Below, one piece after another: positions 16,814 through 25,449 of a stretch of 64,000 nucleotides of DNA. Positions within the stretch are counted from its first letter, which is position 1. Every line of letters begins with the position of its first letter. The stretch comes from Saliphagus infecundisoli (GTDB lineage Archaea > Halobacteriota > Halobacteria > Halobacteriales > Natrialbaceae): contig NZ_JAIWHV010000001.1 in the NCBI RefSeq assembly GCF_020177375.1, positions 496,001 to 560,000 on the forward strand, written 5' to 3'. The translations under genes and the position numbers were made by a program. The notes below the pieces were generated by a model that did no database searches, was not told the origin of the DNA, and saw nothing but the letters and a program-made list of their open reading frames with translations.

Positions 16814-19141
16814 CTACTCGTCGTCGCTCTCGAGGGCGGCCGCCGGGGACTCTCCACCGGCGGTCTCCGGGGGGGTCTTGGTTCGTCGCCCGGAGCCGAC
16901 GAGCCGGTCGATCATGCCACGGTCGTGTTTCTTCTCGGCGAGCAGGACCGAACAGTCGACGTCCTCGAGGACGCCGAGTACCAGCGAGCCCCGGAACAGC
17001 CGGGAAAGAAAGCCGGTCTCGGTCGCGCCGATGATGAGCAGGGTCGCGTCCTCGGCGGCCCGTTCGATGTGGCGCTCGACGTCGCCGGTCTCGACGCGGA
17101 GCTCGGCGTCGGGGAGGCCGTGTTCGCCGGCCCACTCCGAGAGGAACGCCCGGCCGTCGTCGGCGTCGTCGGCGACGTGCAACAGGGTCACCTCGGCGTC
17201 GAACTCGGCGGCGAGGGTGCGGGCGATCGCGGCCGAGAGGTCGGAGTCGGGGCCGCCGGCGGTCGGAACCAGGATCCGGGAGGGGTCGAAGCCCCGATCC
17301 CGGACCACGAGGAAGTCGGCGGGCAGCGAGTGGGCGAGTTCGTCGATCGCCGACTCCGCACGCCCGGGCGCGCCGTGGGAGTCCTCGCCCCACCCCATCA
17401 CGACGAGGTCGGCGCCGTAGGTGCGTGCCGCGTCGAACACCTCCTCGAACGTGCGGTGAGAGAGGACGACGTGGGTCTCGACGTCGACGCCGAACGTCTC
17501 GGCGTCCGCCTGGGCCCGCTCGAGGAGGTCGCGGGCGGCGTCGTGTGCGCCCCGGTCGCGGGCGGCCGAGAGCGTCGTCTGATCGGGGACGTTCGCGACG
17601 TTGACCGCGACGACGGTCCCGTTTCGCCGGCCGGCGATCGCCGACGCGAGCGTGATGAGGTGTTTCTCCGTCGCCGGGTTCGAGAGCGGCACCATGACGC
17701 GGTAGTCGTCGCCGCCGGGCTGGACGGACGTCGTCACCGACACCGCGGGGTCGGGGAGGTCCTCGGAACGGTCGAGCACCCAGCCCGCGAGCACGCCCGG
17801 GCTCTCGACGCGAGCGCGGGCGTAGACGAAGTACCAGAGCGCGGCGAAGCCGACGAGTCCCGCCGAGAGCCCGATCACGAGGGGTTCGATGTACGCGATC
17901 AGCGCGAACGACGTCACCGCGCCGACGATCGGGACGACCGGGTACAGCGGCACCTCGAAGTCGGGATCGTAGCCCGCCGGATCGGCCTCCCGCATCACGA
18001 TCAGGGCGAGGTTCAACAGGCCGTAGACGATCAGGTGGAGCACGGAGCCCGCCGTCGCCAGCAGCTCGAGGTTGCCGACGAGCAAGAACAGGAGGATGAG
18101 CGCGCCCGTGATCGCGATCGACTTGTAGGGCGTGCCGAATCGGGGGTGGATCTCGTTCAACGACGGCGTCACGATCTTCTCGCGGCCCATCGCGAAGTTG
18201 ATCCGCGACGACGAGAGGATCGAGGCGTTCGCCGAGGAGGCCGTCGCGAGCAACCCGCCGAACAACAACAGCGCCCAACCGACGGCGCCGAAGTCGAACC
18301 CGAAGAGGCTGTACTGCCCGAACAGCAGCCGTGCGGCGTCGACGACGGCGGTCTCGTTGTTCGCGACGAGGTCGGTCGGCACCGCCGCGAGGAGCACGAC
18401 CAGAAACAGCGCGTAGACCGCCGTGACGATGAGGACAGAGCCGATGACCGCCCGGGGGAGGTTGCGTCCCGGATCCTTGATCTCCTCTGCGACCGAGGTG
18501 ATCTGGACGAACCCGAGGTAGGAGACGAAGACGACGGCGGTCACCGGCAGCACCTCCCCGGTCGCTCCCGGCGGCGCGATCGGGGTGAGGCTCTCGAGGT
18601 CGGCGTTCGCGAGCCCGATAACGGTGAATATCGCGAGGATCGCCATCAGGAGGGTCACGATGACGATCTGGAGGCCTCCCGTCTCCTTGGCCCCGAAGTA
18701 GTTGACGGCGATGAAAACCAGGGCTCCGACCAGCCCGATGAGCTGGGCGGCCTGGAGGACGACCGGGCCGAGTTCGAGCGCCGAGAGGCCGACGAAGCTG
18801 TTGACGTACTCACCGAGGCCGTACATGTAAAAGGCGGAGGCGAAGGCCAGTCCCAGCCAGTTGGCCCAGCCGCTGATCGAGCCGAACAGCGGCCCGAGCG
18901 CGTGGTTGATGTAGAAGTACGCGCCGCCGGATTTGGGCATCGCCGTCCCCAGCTCGGAGGCCGAAAGCGCCGTGAACAGGGCGATGACGCCCCCGAGGAC
19001 GAACGTGGCCGCCGCCAGCGGGCCGGCCCGGGCGACCGCCGTCCCGGGGAGGACGAAGATCCCGGCGCCGATCATCGTCCCGATCCCGATCGTCAGCGCC
19101 GCCAGCGGGCCGAGGTCCTTGGCGAGTTCCTCGTCGCTCAT
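16814..19141 (-). CDS. APC-family amino-acid permease fused to two universal-stress domains
   Basis: The 775-residue protein starts with an APC-superfamily transporter of about 12 membrane segments (residues 15-440). It opens with GPLAALTIGIGTMIGAGIFV and has the family-typical GGAYFYINHALGP near residue 71. A hydrophilic C-terminal half follows with two UspA-like domains, near 470-615 (DLVVMGWGEDSHGAPGR) and 620-745 (LLIIGATETGFLSRLFRGSL). Such permease-USP fusions are known in haloarchaea. The cytosolic domains probably sense nucleotide state and gate transport, but this is inference. It is transcribed toward the 16703 hairpin. The upstream gap (19142-19432) carries nested inverted repeats. 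Confidence 0.92.
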   Translation of the reverse strand: MSDEELAKDLGPLAALTIGIGTMIGAGIFVLPGTAVARAGPLAAATFVLGGVIALFTALSASELGTAMPKSGGAYFYINHALGPLFGSISGWANWLGLAFASAFYMYGLGEYVNSFVGLSALELGPVVLQAAQLIGLVGALVFIAVNYFGAKETGGLQIVIVTLLMAILAIFTVIGLANADLESLTPIAPPGATGEVLPVTAVVFVSYLGFVQITSVAEEIKDPGRNLPRAVIGSVLIVTAVYALFLVVLLAAVPTDLVANNETAVVDAARLLFGQYSLFGFDFGAVGWALLLFGGLLATASSANASILSSSRINFAMGREKIVTPSLNEIHPRFGTPYKSIAITGALILLFLLVGNLELLATAGSVLHLIVYGLLNLALIVMREADPAGYDPDFEVPLYPVVPIVGAVTSFALIAYIEPLVIGLSAGLVGFAALWYFVYARARVESPGVLAGWVLDRSEDLPDPAVSVTTSVQPGGDDYRVMVPLSNPATEKHLITLASAIAGRRNGTVVAVNVANVPDQTTLSAARDRGAHDAARDLLERAQADAETFGVDVETHVVLSHRTFEEVFDAARTYGADLVVMGWGEDSHGAPGRAESAIDELAHSLPADFLVVRDRGFDPSRILVPTAGGPDSDLSAAIARTLAAEFDAEVTLLHVADDADDGRAFLSEWAGEHGLPDAELRVETGDVERHIERAAEDATLLIIGATETGFLSRLFRGSLVLGVLEDVDCSVLLAEKKHDRGMIDRLVGSGRRTKTPPETAGGESPAAALESDDE

Positions 19142-19432
19142 CGCGCGGCGTTCCGTCTGAGGGGGTTCGTGTCGCGGAACACGCGTCTCACGGGCGCGAT
19201 TGCCCGGGTGACGTCGGTTTCGGGGTAACTCGAGCTACGCGGTGATCCGTCATGCGTCGTGGTCTCGGCTCGGAGGCCATAAGTGGGGCTGGTTCACCCG
19301 CGAGCACGGTTTCCTCCGCCTAGTGGGAGGACGTCGACTCCGGAACCCGACTCATACGGACCGGTATAAGTCATTACCGGCGAAACCGTGACCGTTCCGC
19401 GTTTCGCCGGTAAATCGTTACAGCAATCCGTA
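19142..19432. other. 291-bp gap between pdxS and the permease gene
   Basis: No gene is seen. The left two thirds holds TATA-like boxes on the minus strand (CTTATGG near 19278 and TTATACC near 19365) that could serve the permease, with a leader of about 100-200 bases. The right third holds the inverted repeats described separately. Confidence 0.5.
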
Positions 19433-19433
19433 T
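19354..19433. repeat. Nested inverted repeats downstream of pdxS
   Basis: A perfect 13-bp pair, TTACCGGCGAAAC (19374-19386) and GTTTCGCCGGTAA (19401-19413), has a 14-base loop. An outer 7-bp pair is ATACGGA (19354-19360) and TCCGTAT (19427-19433), which touches the pdxS stop codon. A competing pair is CCGGTA (19361-19366) and TACCGG (19375-19380). The two inner hairpins cannot form together. This could be a terminator or a regulatory site for the permease downstream. Confidence 0.6.
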
Positions 19434-20371
19434 CAGACGCCCCGCCCCTGGAGCTTCTCCTCCTCGGGAAGGTCGACGTTCGCGTCGCCGCGCATTCCCT
19501 TGCCGAGGCCCGCCGAGATCTCCGCGAGGGCCTCGGGGTCGTCCCAGGAGTTCACCGCCCGAACGATTGCGTCGGCCATCGCCTTGGGGTTCTCGGCGCC
19601 GAAGATGCCGCTGCCGACGAAGATGCCGTCACACTGGTGGTGCATCATCAGCGCCGCGTCGGCGGGCGTCGCGATCCCGCCCGCGGCGAAGTTCACCACG
19701 GGGAGCCGCCCCATCTCGCTCGCCTCGTGGACCAGTTCGGCGGGCGCCTCGATCTCGCGGGCGTAGGCTTCCCGTTCCTCGTGGCTCTTGCCCTCGAGTT
19801 CGGCGATCGCTCCTCGAATGGTTCGCTGGTGGTGGACCGCCTGGTTGACGTCGCCGGTGCCCGCCTCGCCCTTGGTGCGGATCATCGCCGCGCCCTCGCC
19901 GATCCGCCGGAGGGCCTCGCCCAGATCGCGGGCGCCACAGACGAACGGCGCGGTGAACTCCCGCTTGTCGATGTGGTAGGCGTCGTCCGCCGGCGTGAGG
20001 ACTTCGCTCTCGTCGATCATGTCCACGCCCACGGCCTCGAGGATCTCGGCTTCCTTCCGGTGGCCGATCCGGGACTTGCCCATCACCGGAATCGAGACCT
20101 CCTCGACGATTTCCCTTACTTGCCCGGGGTCGGCCATCCGGGCGACGCCGCCGCGCTTGCGGATGTCCGCGGGCACCGCCTCCAGGGCCATTACCGCGAC
20201 CGCACCGGCGTCCTCGGCGATCCGGGCCTGTTCGGGGGTCACGACGTCCATGATGACGCCGCCTTTCTGCATCCGGGCGAACCCGCGCTTGACGAGGTCG
20301 GTCCCGCGTCGCAGCCCCTCGAGATCCAGGTCGGAGTCGGCGTCGGCGCCGGCGCCGGTTTCCTCTGACAT
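19433..20371 (-). CDS. pdxS: Pyridoxal 5'-phosphate synthase, PdxS subunit
   Basis: PdxS builds PLP from ribose 5-phosphate, glyceraldehyde 3-phosphate and ammonia delivered by the glutaminase PdxT. The 312-residue (beta/alpha)8 protein shows [20 protein letters not shown] near residue 28, [20 protein letters not shown] near 93 (catalytic Lys), [11 protein letters not shown] near 160 and the phosphate-binding [18 protein letters not shown] near 220. The start at 20371 is preferred over a more upstream ATG because a GTAAGTG box lies 22-29 bp before it. An acidic haloarchaeal N-terminal extension of about 15 residues precedes the conserved part. pdxT is not in the window. Confidence 0.97.
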   Translation of the reverse strand: MSEETGAGADADSDLDLEGLRRGTDLVKRGFARMQKGGVIMDVVTPEQARIAEDAGAVAVMALEAVPADIRKRGGVARMADPGQVREIVEEVSIPVMGKSRIGHRKEAEILEAVGVDMIDESEVLTPADDAYHIDKREFTAPFVCGARDLGEALRRIGEGAAMIRTKGEAGTGDVNQAVHHQRTIRGAIAELEGKSHEEREAYAREIEAPAELVHEASEMGRLPVVNFAAGGIATPADAALMMHHQCDGIFVGSGIFGAENPKAMADAIVRAVNSWDDPEALAEISAGLGKGMRGDANVDLPEEEKLQGRGV

Positions 20372-20392
20372 ACCTACGGCTTGGACCGGGCG

Positions 20393-20400
20393 CACTTACG
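20393..20400 (-). promoter_or_regulatory. TATA-like box for pdxS
   Basis: Read leftward it is CGTAAGTG, 22-29 bp before the ATG at 20371. Confidence 0.35.
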
Positions 20401-20490
20401 CGTGTCCGTTCCGTGCGTGTCAGGATCATCCGTTCCGTCGATCGGGGGAAACGGCGTTTTGCGGTGGTTTCCGGCTCCCTTGCCCGGTCG

Positions 20491-20838
20491 CTACGCCTCG
20501 ATCTCCTCGTGGACCGAGGTTCCGCTGCCGGACTTCGACTCCCACTCCCACTCGTCCTCGACGCGGACGCGGCCGTCCTCGAGCCGGGAGACGACCCCGA
20601 CCGAGTGTCCGGTCGCGGTCTCGCCGTCGGCGGTCACCTGGACGTACCGGACGTCCCATCGGTCCTCCTCGATCGTTCCGAGGAGGTGGCCCTCGACGAC
20701 GCTCCCTCCGGAGTAGGTGGCAGAGAGGCGGTTTCCGTCCTGTTCGAACTCGAATACGGTGTCCGGACCGACGTTCCCCGCCGCGTCGTTTTCGACGGCG
20801 ACGAGGGTCCGTCCGTCCAGCGAGACGGGTTCGGCCAT
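20491..20838 (-). CDS. Small conserved protein of the family often mislabelled N-acetylglutamate synthase
   Basis: The 115-residue beta-rich protein has the pattern VFEFEQDGNRLSATYSGGSV, then VEGHLLGTIEEDRWDVRYVQ and RVRVEDEWEWESKSGSGTSV. I recall bacterial proteins of this length and pattern carrying the label n-acetylglutamate synthase without any acetyltransferase domain; no GNAT motif is present here. The function is unknown. Either the ATG at 20838 or a GTG six bases upstream could be the start. The gap of about 120 bp to pdxS holds that gene's promoter. Confidence 0.75.
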   Translation of the reverse strand: MAEPVSLDGRTLVAVENDAAGNVGPDTVFEFEQDGNRLSATYSGGSVVEGHLLGTIEEDRWDVRYVQVTADGETATGHSVGVVSRLEDGRVRVEDEWEWESKSGSGTSVHEEIEA

Positions 20839-20968
20839 CGACACGCGATTTCCGCCGGGGGCTGATACGGGTTCGGTCTCACGCCGTCGGCGGTTCGATC
20901 TTCGGCGGGGGTTCCCCTCGAGCGCCCAATCGCCATCGTTTTGGCCCGACCCGTCCTCGCTCCCGACG

Positions 20969-21664
20969 ATGCAGGTTCTCGACGGACGGGTTCCCGACCG
21001 GGACCCGCTCCCGCGATACCTCGCTCCGGTCCCGAAACGTATCGAGGACCTCGGGCTTCGCCTGGTCTGGCTCGTCGTCGCGATCAACCTCGCGGGGACG
21101 GCCTTCGGCTTCTGGTACTACCGGGCTCAGTTCGCCGCCGAGCCGGCGGTGATGTGGCCGTTCGTCCCCGACAGTCCGCTGGCGACGCTGCTGATCGCCT
21201 GTGCCTTCGCGGCCTGGCGCCTGGGATACGACCTCCCCTGGCTGGCCGCGCTCGCCTTCTTCGGGAACGTCATCCTGGGGCTGTGGACCCCCTACACCCT
21301 GCTGGTCTTTTACGAGACCTACACCGCCCAAACGCATCCTCTCATGTTCCTGTTCCTGTTCTGTAGCCACCTCGCGATGGTCGTCCAGGCGCTCGTGCTC
21401 CACCGGATCACCGACTTTCCGGTCTGGGCCGTCGCCGTCGCCCTCGCGTGGTACGCGACCGATCTGGTCGTGGACTTCTTCGTCCCGATCGTTGGCAGCT
21501 ACCACCACACGGCGATCCCGGTCGCCCGCGAGACGGAGATGGGGTTCGGTGCGACCGCCCTCGGTGCCGTCGCCGCGGGCGCGACCCTCTTTACGCTGCT
21601 GGCGCTCTTTCTCGCGCTCGCGACTCGAGTGAAGAAGCTCGAGGCTCGCGGCACGAAGCCGTGA
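20969..21664 (+). CDS. DUF1405 family membrane protein
   Basis: The 231-residue protein has about six membrane segments, beginning with LRLVWLVVAINLAGTAFGFW near residue 30. Motifs typical of DUF1405 are WYYRAQF near 48, the region around LWTPYTLLVFYETY near 112 and CSHLAMVVQALVL near 133. Many conserved aromatic and His residues (SYHHTAIP) face the membrane. The function is unknown in general. The start is the ATG at 20969. It runs toward thiI, which has its own promoter. Confidence 0.85.
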   Translation: MQVLDGRVPDRDPLPRYLAPVPKRIEDLGLRLVWLVVAINLAGTAFGFWYYRAQFAAEPAVMWPFVPDSPLATLLIACAFAAWRLGYDLPWLAALAFFGNVILGLWTPYTLLVFYETYTAQTHPLMFLFLFCSHLAMVVQALVLHRITDFPVWAVAVALAWYATDLVVDFFVPIVGSYHHTAIPVARETEMGFGATALGAVAAGATLFTLLALFLALATRVKKLEARGTKP

Positions 21665-21669
21665 CCCCC

Positions 21670-21675
21670 TTATAG
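21670..21675 (+). promoter_or_regulatory. TATA box for thiI
   Basis: TTATAG lies 23-28 bp before the ATG at 21698. Confidence 0.5.
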
Positions 21676-21697
21676 CTCCCACCGTCTATCGCTCTCC

Positions 21698-22882
21698 ATG
21701 TATCCGCCGGGAGCCGACACCGTCCTCGTCCGTCACGGGGACGTCAACACGAAGAGCCGCCGCGTCAAGCGGCGCATGGAGGGGTTCCTCGCGGAGAACG
21801 TCGAAGCGCTGCTCGCCGATCGGGGGATCCCAGGGGAGGTCGAACGCCGGTGGAATCGTCCGCTGGTCCACACCGATCCCGACCGGGTTGCCGAGGCCCG
21901 CGGGGCTGCGAGCGACGCCTTCGGCGTGGTCTCGGCGAGCGCCTGTCTGACCACCGAACCCGATCTCGACGCGATCACCGACGCGCTCGCGGAGGTCGCC
22001 CGAGAGCGCTACGAGGAGGGGAGCTTCGCGATCGACGCCCGCCGGGCGAACAAGGAGCTCCCGTTTACGAGCCAGGACGTCGCCCGCGAGGGCGGCGACG
22101 CCGTCTGGCGAGTAGTCGAGGATGAAGGCGAGTTCGAACCAGAGGTCGATCTCGACGACCCGGATCTCACGTTCGCGGTCGAGGTCCACGGCGACGTCGC
22201 CTTCCTCTCGCTGGACGTCGAGGAGGGTCCCGGCGGACTCCCGCTTCGGACCCAGGCACCCCTGGTCGCGCTCGTCAGCGGCGGGATCGACTCGCCGGTC
22301 GCGGCCTACGAGGCCATGCGCAGGGGGAGCCCCGTCGTCCCGGTGTACGTCGATCTGGGCGACTACGGCGGCCCCGATCACGAGGCCCGCGCGATCGAGA
22401 CCGTCTCCCGGCTCGCGGAGTACGCGCCCAACACGGACCTGAGCGTCTACCGGGTTCCCGGCGGCGAGACGGTCGCCCACCTCGCCGAGACGATGGAGCA
22501 GGGGCGGATGCTCTCTCTCAGACGGTTCTTCTACCTCATCGCCGAACGGGTCGCCGGGCGGACGGGCGCCCGCGGGATCGTCACCGGAGAGGCGATCGGC
22601 CAGAAGTCGAGCCAGACGGTCCGGAACCTAGCCGTGACCGACGAAGTGACCGACCTCCCGATCCACCGGCCGCTGCTGGCGTGGGACAAACAGGAGATCA
22701 TCGCCACGGCCCGCGAGATCGGCACGTTCGAGGAGTCGACGATCGACGCGGGCTGCAACCGGATCGCGCCCGACCAGGCCGAGACCAACGCCCGCCTCGA
22801 TCGGCTGCTCGAGGTCGAACCCGACGACCTCGCGGCGCGCGCCGAGCGGGCGGCCAGCGAGGCCACCGTCGTTGAGCCCTGA
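21698..22882 (+). CDS. thiI: tRNA 4-thiouridine synthetase ThiI, without rhodanese domain
   Basis: ThiI adenylates U8 of tRNA and exchanges it for sulfur. In this 394-residue protein an N-terminal ferredoxin-like and THUMP region (residues 10-170) is followed by the PP-loop ALVSGGIDSPVAAYEAM near 190-206 and the conserved TGEAIGQKSSQTVRNL near 300. A Cys lies in DAGCNRIAPDQAET near 350. The C-terminal rhodanese domain of E. coli ThiI is absent, as in most archaeal forms, so sulfur must be delivered another way. NcsA, the U54 thiolase, is also encoded in this window. Confidence 0.94.
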   Translation: MYPPGADTVLVRHGDVNTKSRRVKRRMEGFLAENVEALLADRGIPGEVERRWNRPLVHTDPDRVAEARGAASDAFGVVSASACLTTEPDLDAITDALAEVARERYEEGSFAIDARRANKELPFTSQDVAREGGDAVWRVVEDEGEFEPEVDLDDPDLTFAVEVHGDVAFLSLDVEEGPGGLPLRTQAPLVALVSGGIDSPVAAYEAMRRGSPVVPVYVDLGDYGGPDHEARAIETVSRLAEYAPNTDLSVYRVPGGETVAHLAETMEQGRMLSLRRFFYLIAERVAGRTGARGIVTGEAIGQKSSQTVRNLAVTDEVTDLPIHRPLLAWDKQEIIATAREIGTFEESTIDAGCNRIAPDQAETNARLDRLLEVEPDDLAARAERAASEATVVEP

Positions 22883-22927
22883 CTGGCGAGCGAAACCCCC
22901 ATTACGCCGCCGGCCCCACCTCGGGGC

Positions 22928-23455
22928 GTGACGCGCGTCTGTCTCCTCGGGAAGGACGATCTCGATCTGCGCTACGAACTCCTCTCCCGAGAGACCTCGC
23001 GGGAGGCGCTTGCGACCTATGGCCGCTCCCGTCCCTACGAGAACTCGATCGCGGTCCGGACGGTCAGCGTCGGTGGCGCGGTCTCCTTTCTCAACGACCT
23101 CGACTGGTACCTCGTCAGGTTCGTCGAGGAGGCGATCGTCCAGGAACCGAGCGTCGACCCCGACGAGTGGCTCTCGCGGCCGCTGGCGGAGGCGCTGCGG
23201 GACGGCCGAATCGAGCCCGGGGAGACGGGGGAGTACTTGAAGATCTACGGCGTCGAACGCGCCGACAACGGGGCGGACGGCGACGGGAGACGAGAGGACG
23301 CGGGTGAGGCGGCCGGAACGGTCGTCGAGACGGCCCCGCGGCTCGTCGAACCGCTCTACGTCCGCCGAACCGACGGCGACCTGCCGGAGTACGACCTCCG
23401 GGAGGTCGAGGACACCCTCGTCGTCCGGCTCACCGAGGAGGAGTTCTCCCAGTGA
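22928..23455 (+). CDS. Conserved haloarchaeal protein, DUF5804 type
   Basis: The 175-residue soluble protein begins with GTG (MTRVCLLGKDDLDLRYELLS) and contains SVGGAVSFLNDLDWYLVRFV near residue 46 and LVEPLYVRRTDGDLPEYDLR near 137. I recognise this haloarchaeal pattern as DUF5804; the function is unknown. A low-complexity Gly/Asp insert (residues 110-130) interrupts the usual sequence. The following hydrolase gene overlaps by four bases (GTGA), so the two are probably translated together. Confidence 0.8.
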   Translation: MTRVCLLGKDDLDLRYELLSRETSREALATYGRSRPYENSIAVRTVSVGGAVSFLNDLDWYLVRFVEEAIVQEPSVDPDEWLSRPLAEALRDGRIEPGETGEYLKIYGVERADNGADGDGRREDAGEAAGTVVETAPRLVEPLYVRRTDGDLPEYDLREVEDTLVVRLTEEEFSQ

Positions 23456-24333
23456 GCCGCCCGAACGACGGCGCCGCCGGCGACGGACCAGGCGTCGGTA
23501 GCGGCACGACCACGATCGACGGGGCGCGACTGGCTTACCGGCGCGCGGGGACCGAGGGACCGCCCGTCGTCCTCCTCCACGGCGGCGGGATAGACGACGC
23601 CGAGCTCTCCTGGCGCCACGCGATCGACGACCTCGCGGCCGACCACCGTGTGTACGCCCCCGACTGGCCGGGCTACGGCGACAGCCCGGATCGGGAGGAA
23701 CACTCGACTGTGGCCTACGCCCGGCTTCTGGAGGGATTTCTGGAGCGGGTCGTTCCCGACGAGCCGGTCGCCCTCGCGGGGATCTCGATGGGCGGGGCGG
23801 CCGCGCTCGGCTACGCTCTCGAGAATCCGGGGCGGGTCGATCGGCTCGTCCTCGTCGGGAGCTACGGGCTCGGCCCGCGGGTCCCGGCGGGATCGCTCTG
23901 GAAGTCCCTCGCGCACGTTCCCGGAGCGAACGCCGCCGGCTGGGCGGCGCTTGGCACCTCGCGGGCGGCCGCCCGGATGGGCCTCGGCAACGTCGTCGCG
24001 GATCCCGGCGGGCTCCCGCCGGAGTTCGTCGAGAGCGTCGTCTCCCGCGCCCGCGAGCCGGGTGCGGGCCGGGCGTTCGAGGCCTTCGTCCGGGCCGAAC
24101 TCCGCCCCGATGGAAGCGTCGGGACCGACTACACCGACCGCCTCGGCGACCTCCGGGTTCCGACGCTGCTCGTCCACGGCCGGGCGGACCCGCTGTTTCC
24201 TGTCGCCTGGTCGGAGCGTGCGGCCGAACGGATCCCGGACGCCAGGCTCGAGACCCTCGATTGTGGCCACTGGGTGCCCCGCGAGCGGCCCGACGAGTTC
24301 GTCGGGATCCTTCGGACCTTCCTCGAGCCCTAA
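23452..24333 (+). CDS. Alpha/beta hydrolase
   Basis: The 293-residue protein has the oxyanion-hole motif VVLLHGGGIDD near residue 38, the nucleophile elbow LAGISMGGAAALGYAL with Ser near residue 108, an Asp in LLVHGRADPLFP near 245 and the His in LDCGHWVP near 272. This completes the Ser-Asp-His triad. The substrate is unknown. It starts with the GTG that overlaps the DUF5804-type gene. Its TAA stop shares bases with the TAG stop of the convergent PLP enzyme. Confidence 0.88.
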   Translation: MSRPNDGAAGDGPGVGSGTTTIDGARLAYRRAGTEGPPVVLLHGGGIDDAELSWRHAIDDLAADHRVYAPDWPGYGDSPDREEHSTVAYARLLEGFLERVVPDEPVALAGISMGGAAALGYALENPGRVDRLVLVGSYGLGPRVPAGSLWKSLAHVPGANAAGWAALGTSRAAARMGLGNVVADPGGLPPEFVESVVSRAREPGAGRAFEAFVRAELRPDGSVGTDYTDRLGDLRVPTLLVHGRADPLFPVAWSERAAERIPDARLETLDCGHWVPRERPDEFVGILRTFLEP

Positions 24334-25328
24334 TCGAACATGCCCGTCGAGAGGTAGCGCTCGCCGCTGTCCCAGAAGACGGTGACGACCAGCGGGCAGT
24401 CCTCGACCTCCCCGCCGTCGGTCTCCGTTTCGGTCCCCGTCCCTGGCCCGCCCGCAGCGCCCATCGCCTCGTAGGCGTCGGGGACCTGCGGACACTCCCG
24501 TTCGGGATCGGCGATCGCGTCGGCCTCGCTTCGGGCGACGAGGCTCGTCGCGCCGCTCGATTGGCCCACGAGGACGCCCTCGTCGTGGGCTAGCCGGCGA
24601 CACTCGGCCTCTGCGTCCTCCAACTTCACCGTCTCGACGCGGTCGATGAGCGAGGTGTCCAGGTTCTCGCTGACGAACCCGGGACCCATCCCCTGGAACT
24701 CGTCCTCGCCGGACTCGCCCGTCGAGAGAACCGGGTTGCGGGCGGGTTCGACCGCGACGATCTCCATCTCGGGGAACTCCTCGCGCAGGCGACGGCCGAC
24801 CCCAGTGAGGGTGCCGCCCGTTCCGACGCCCGCGACGAAGGTATCGACCTCGCGCTCGCCGACCTGTTCGACGACCTCCTCGCCGGTCGTCCGGTAGTGG
24901 GCCTCGGGGTTGGCGGGGTTCTCGAACTGGCCGAGTTGGACCGCGCCCGCGGCCTCGATCTCGTCGGCGCGCTCGCGGGCGGCGTCGATCCCGCCCTCGA
25001 CGAGTTCGATCTCGGCGCCGTAGGCCGCCATGATCCGGCGGCGTTCCTCGGACTTCGAGGCCGGCATCACGACCGTGAGGTCGTAGTCCCGGGCGGCGGC
25101 GACGAGCGCCAGCCCGATCCCCGTGTTTCCGCTGGTGGGCTCGACGAGGCTGTCGCCGGGCTCGAGACGGCCCTCGCGCTCGGCGGCGCGGATCATCGCC
25201 ATCGCGGGCCGATCCTTCGCCGAGCCGCCCGGGTTGAACGACTCGATCTTCGCGGCGACCGTCGCGCCCTCGGGCGAGCCGACCTCGACGAGGGGCGACC
25301 CGATCGTCCCCAGAATGCTGGCGTCCAT
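24330..25328 (-). CDS. PLP-dependent cysteine synthase family protein
   Basis: The 332-residue fold-type II PLP enzyme resembles O-acetylserine sulfhydrylase/cystathionine-beta-synthase. It has the Schiff-base Lys38 in SFNPGGSAKDRPAM, the substrate loop PTSGNTGIGLALVAAA near residue 66, the phosphate-binding GVGTGGTLTGVGRRL near 172 and VGQSSGATSLVA near 265. A haloarchaeal Gly/Thr-rich insert precedes the C-terminus. Cysteine synthase is the likeliest role (OAS or phosphoserine as acceptor), but cystathionine synthase cannot be excluded. The frame is open to 25493; the ATG at 25328 starts the conserved region. Confidence 0.88.
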   Translation of the reverse strand: MDASILGTIGSPLVEVGSPEGATVAAKIESFNPGGSAKDRPAMAMIRAAEREGRLEPGDSLVEPTSGNTGIGLALVAAARDYDLTVVMPASKSEERRRIMAAYGAEIELVEGGIDAARERADEIEAAGAVQLGQFENPANPEAHYRTTGEEVVEQVGEREVDTFVAGVGTGGTLTGVGRRLREEFPEMEIVAVEPARNPVLSTGESGEDEFQGMGPGFVSENLDTSLIDRVETVKLEDAEAECRRLAHDEGVLVGQSSGATSLVARSEADAIADPERECPQVPDAYEAMGAAGGPGTGTETETDGGEVEDCPLVVTVFWDSGERYLSTGMFD

Positions 25329-25418
25329 CGCCGCCGGGTAGGCGGTCGAAACGGAAAGCCGTGGCGGACCCCGGCAGGGCGTGCCGGCGTCGGCGTTCGC
25401 CGGCGTCGGGAGCGTCGC

Positions 25419-25426
25419 GGTTAAGC
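25419..25426 (+). promoter_or_regulatory. TATA-like box for the thioredoxin-fold gene
   Basis: GGTTAAGC lies 24-31 bp before the ATG at 25450, in the divergent gap with the PLP enzyme. Confidence 0.4.
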
Positions 25427-25449
25427 CAGCACGGCGAGAAGACGGTGAC

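Noticed and set aside
16925-19228. Rightward frame of over 760 codons opposite the permease
   Set aside because: It is the mirror frame of the APC-USP gene, which has clear domains and membrane helices.
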